32,912 nucleotides of DNA from Lachnospiraceae bacterium. GTDB taxonomy: Bacteria; Bacillota; Clostridia; Lachnospirales; Lachnospiraceae. The DNA is taken from contig JAGKTQ010000025.1 of NCBI GenBank assembly GCA_021153325.1, positions 1 through 32,912 of the forward strand. The letters run 5' to 3'. Each line of letters begins with the position of its first letter. Positions within the stretch are counted from its first letter, which is position 1. The notes below the pieces were generated by a model, which searched no databases, had not been told where the DNA came from, and saw nothing but the letters and a program-made list of their open reading frames with translations. Shown one piece after another: positions 31,956-32,912 of the stretch. A program made the translations under genes and the position numbers.

Positions 31956-32912
31956 ATGGATATGAACAGATATGTGAAAGCAACGCATGACTTGCAGTAT
32001 ATTTCATCAATGCGTCCTGTTTTCAACAAAAAAGCATTATTCAGTGATATGACCGAGGATTATGTATCACCGGCTGAACCAAGTGCATATGAAGAAATTA
32101 CCATTCGGTTTCGTGCAGAAAAAAATAATATAGACCGGGTGTTCTTTGTATACAAAGGTGTAAGGCACTTGATGTTCAAACGCTATTCGGATAATAATTT
32201 TGATTATTACACACATGACCAGCAGTTAGAAAACGAAAGAATCAATTATCACTTTGTAGTACAGGCAGGAAAGCTGGAGTGCATCTATGACCGCAGAGGT
32301 GTGGTAATGGATGAAAATGAGTTTTATGACTTCGCTGTAATTCCGGGATTTAAGACACCGGATTGGGCAAAGGGTGCGGTCATGTATCAAATATATACAG
32401 ATCGTTTTTGTAATGGTGATAAATCCAATGACGTATTGACAAATGAATACAAATATATTGGAGAAAATACCGTTCATGTAGATAATTGGGACGCTTATCC
32501 GGCACAGATGGATGTGCGGAATTTTTATGGTGGCGATCTGCAAGGTGTTCTGGACAAAATGGACTACTTACAGGATCTTGGAATTGATGTTATTTATTTC
32601 AATCCGCTTTTTGTATCACCATCCAATCATAAATATGATATTCAGGATTATGATTATATAGACCCTCATTTTGGAAAGATTGTAAAGGATGATGGGGATT
32701 TACTTGTAGATGGGCGTACGGAAAACAGTCAGGCGACCCGCTATATCAATCGTGTGTCCAATAAAGAAAATCTGGAAGCAAGTAATGCACTTTTTGCAAA
32801 AGTAGTAGAAGAAGCTCATCGCAGAGGTATGAAAGTCATTTTGGATGGCGTTTTCAATCACTGTGGTTCCTTTAACAAATGGATGGATAGAGAACGGATA
32901 TATGAAAATGCG
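31956..32912 (+). CDS. Glycoside hydrolase family 13 enzyme, 3' end outside the window
   Basis: An open frame of 319 codons runs off the right edge. The N-terminal about 125 residues form a beta-rich domain like those preceding neopullulanase/cyclomaltodextrinase-type GH13 enzymes. The barrel begins at WAKGAVMYQIYTDRFCNGD and continues with FYGGDLQGVLDKMDYLQDLGIDVIYFNPLF and conserved region I, DGVFNHCG. The catalytic residues of regions II-IV lie beyond the window, so substrate (maltodextrin, pullulan or starch) is not settled. ATG 31956 has GGAAG at 4 nt; ATG 31962 is possible. No signal peptide is seen, suggesting a cytoplasmic enzyme. Confidence 0.92.
   Translation, partial: MDMNRYVKATHDLQYISSMRPVFNKKALFSDMTEDYVSPAEPSAYEEITIRFRAEKNNIDRVFFVYKGVRHLMFKRYSDNNFDYYTHDQQLENERINYHFVVQAGKLECIYDRRGVVMDENEFYDFAVIPGFKTPDWAKGAVMYQIYTDRFCNGDKSNDVLTNEYKYIGENTVHVDNWDAYPAQMDVRNFYGGDLQGVLDKMDYLQDLGIDVIYFNPLFVSPSNHKYDIQDYDYIDPHFGKIVKDDGDLLVDGRTENSQATRYINRVSNKENLEASNALFAKVVEEAHRRGMKVILDGVFNHCGSFNKWMDRERIYENA

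Noticed and set aside
1..32912. CRISPR arrays, insertion sequences, prophage or toxin-antitoxin genes
   Set aside because: No regularly spaced repeats, transposase motifs or phage genes were seen on either strand; gene order is core-chromosomal.

Overview
This AT-rich window looks like an origin-proximal chromosomal segment of a spore-forming Firmicute, most likely a Lachnospiraceae (Clostridium cluster XIVa). Three things suggest this. It has a ParA/ParB pair with perfect parS sites. It carries a DUF3881 gene, a family I associate with Lachnospiraceae. It also has the classic HU-rqcP-yabP-yabQ-divIC-spoIIE-tilS-hpt-ftsH locus of endospore formers. Most genes lie on the + strand. There is no sign of prophage, insertion sequence or CRISPR: this is core chromosome.

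Layout. 1-487: parS cluster, a G-depleted tract and the parA promoter. 488-6288: parA, parB, a DUF4446 protein, an HD-GYP protein, serS, a DUF3881 protein and tRNA-Arg(CCU), ending at a strong terminator. 6304-9272: a c-di-GMP-type operon (PilZ protein, canonical HD-GYP, PlsC-like acyltransferase with a zinc ribbon). The acyltransferase frame breaks at an A5 run near its 3' end. 9315-14127: a fructose PTS operon (fruK, EIIABC, HPr, enzyme I) whose HPr keeps His15 but has Arg instead of Ser46. 14203-15682 (minus): a TSCPD protein and a MurG-type transferase. 15738-19082: an unknown membrane protein, pgi and a D-2-hydroxyacid dehydrogenase. 19093-20366 (minus): luxS and mtnN, with four DnaA-box-like 9-mers between them. 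20507-24390: cca, a CotS-like protein with a sigma-E-like promoter, and a membrane-anchored PEGA protein. 24438-31621: the HU-to-ftsH sporulation, division and housekeeping block. 31746-31874: a promoter and terminator pair enclosing no gene, a candidate small RNA with a C7 run. 31900-end: start of a GH13 glycosidase cut by the window edge.

How the parts fit together. The left end handles origin segregation. Two HD-GYP proteins and a PilZ protein point to cyclic-di-GMP control. The PTS operon feeds fructose to glycolysis alongside pgi. LuxS and MtnN recycle S-adenosylhomocysteine. The cotS, yabP, yabQ and spoIIE genes tie the right half to sporulation. No large unknown defence or mobile system is visible. 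The most unusual items are the putative C-rich small RNA, the DnaA-box cluster, the Ser46-less HPr, the broken acyltransferase frame and a SpoIIE without its membrane domain.
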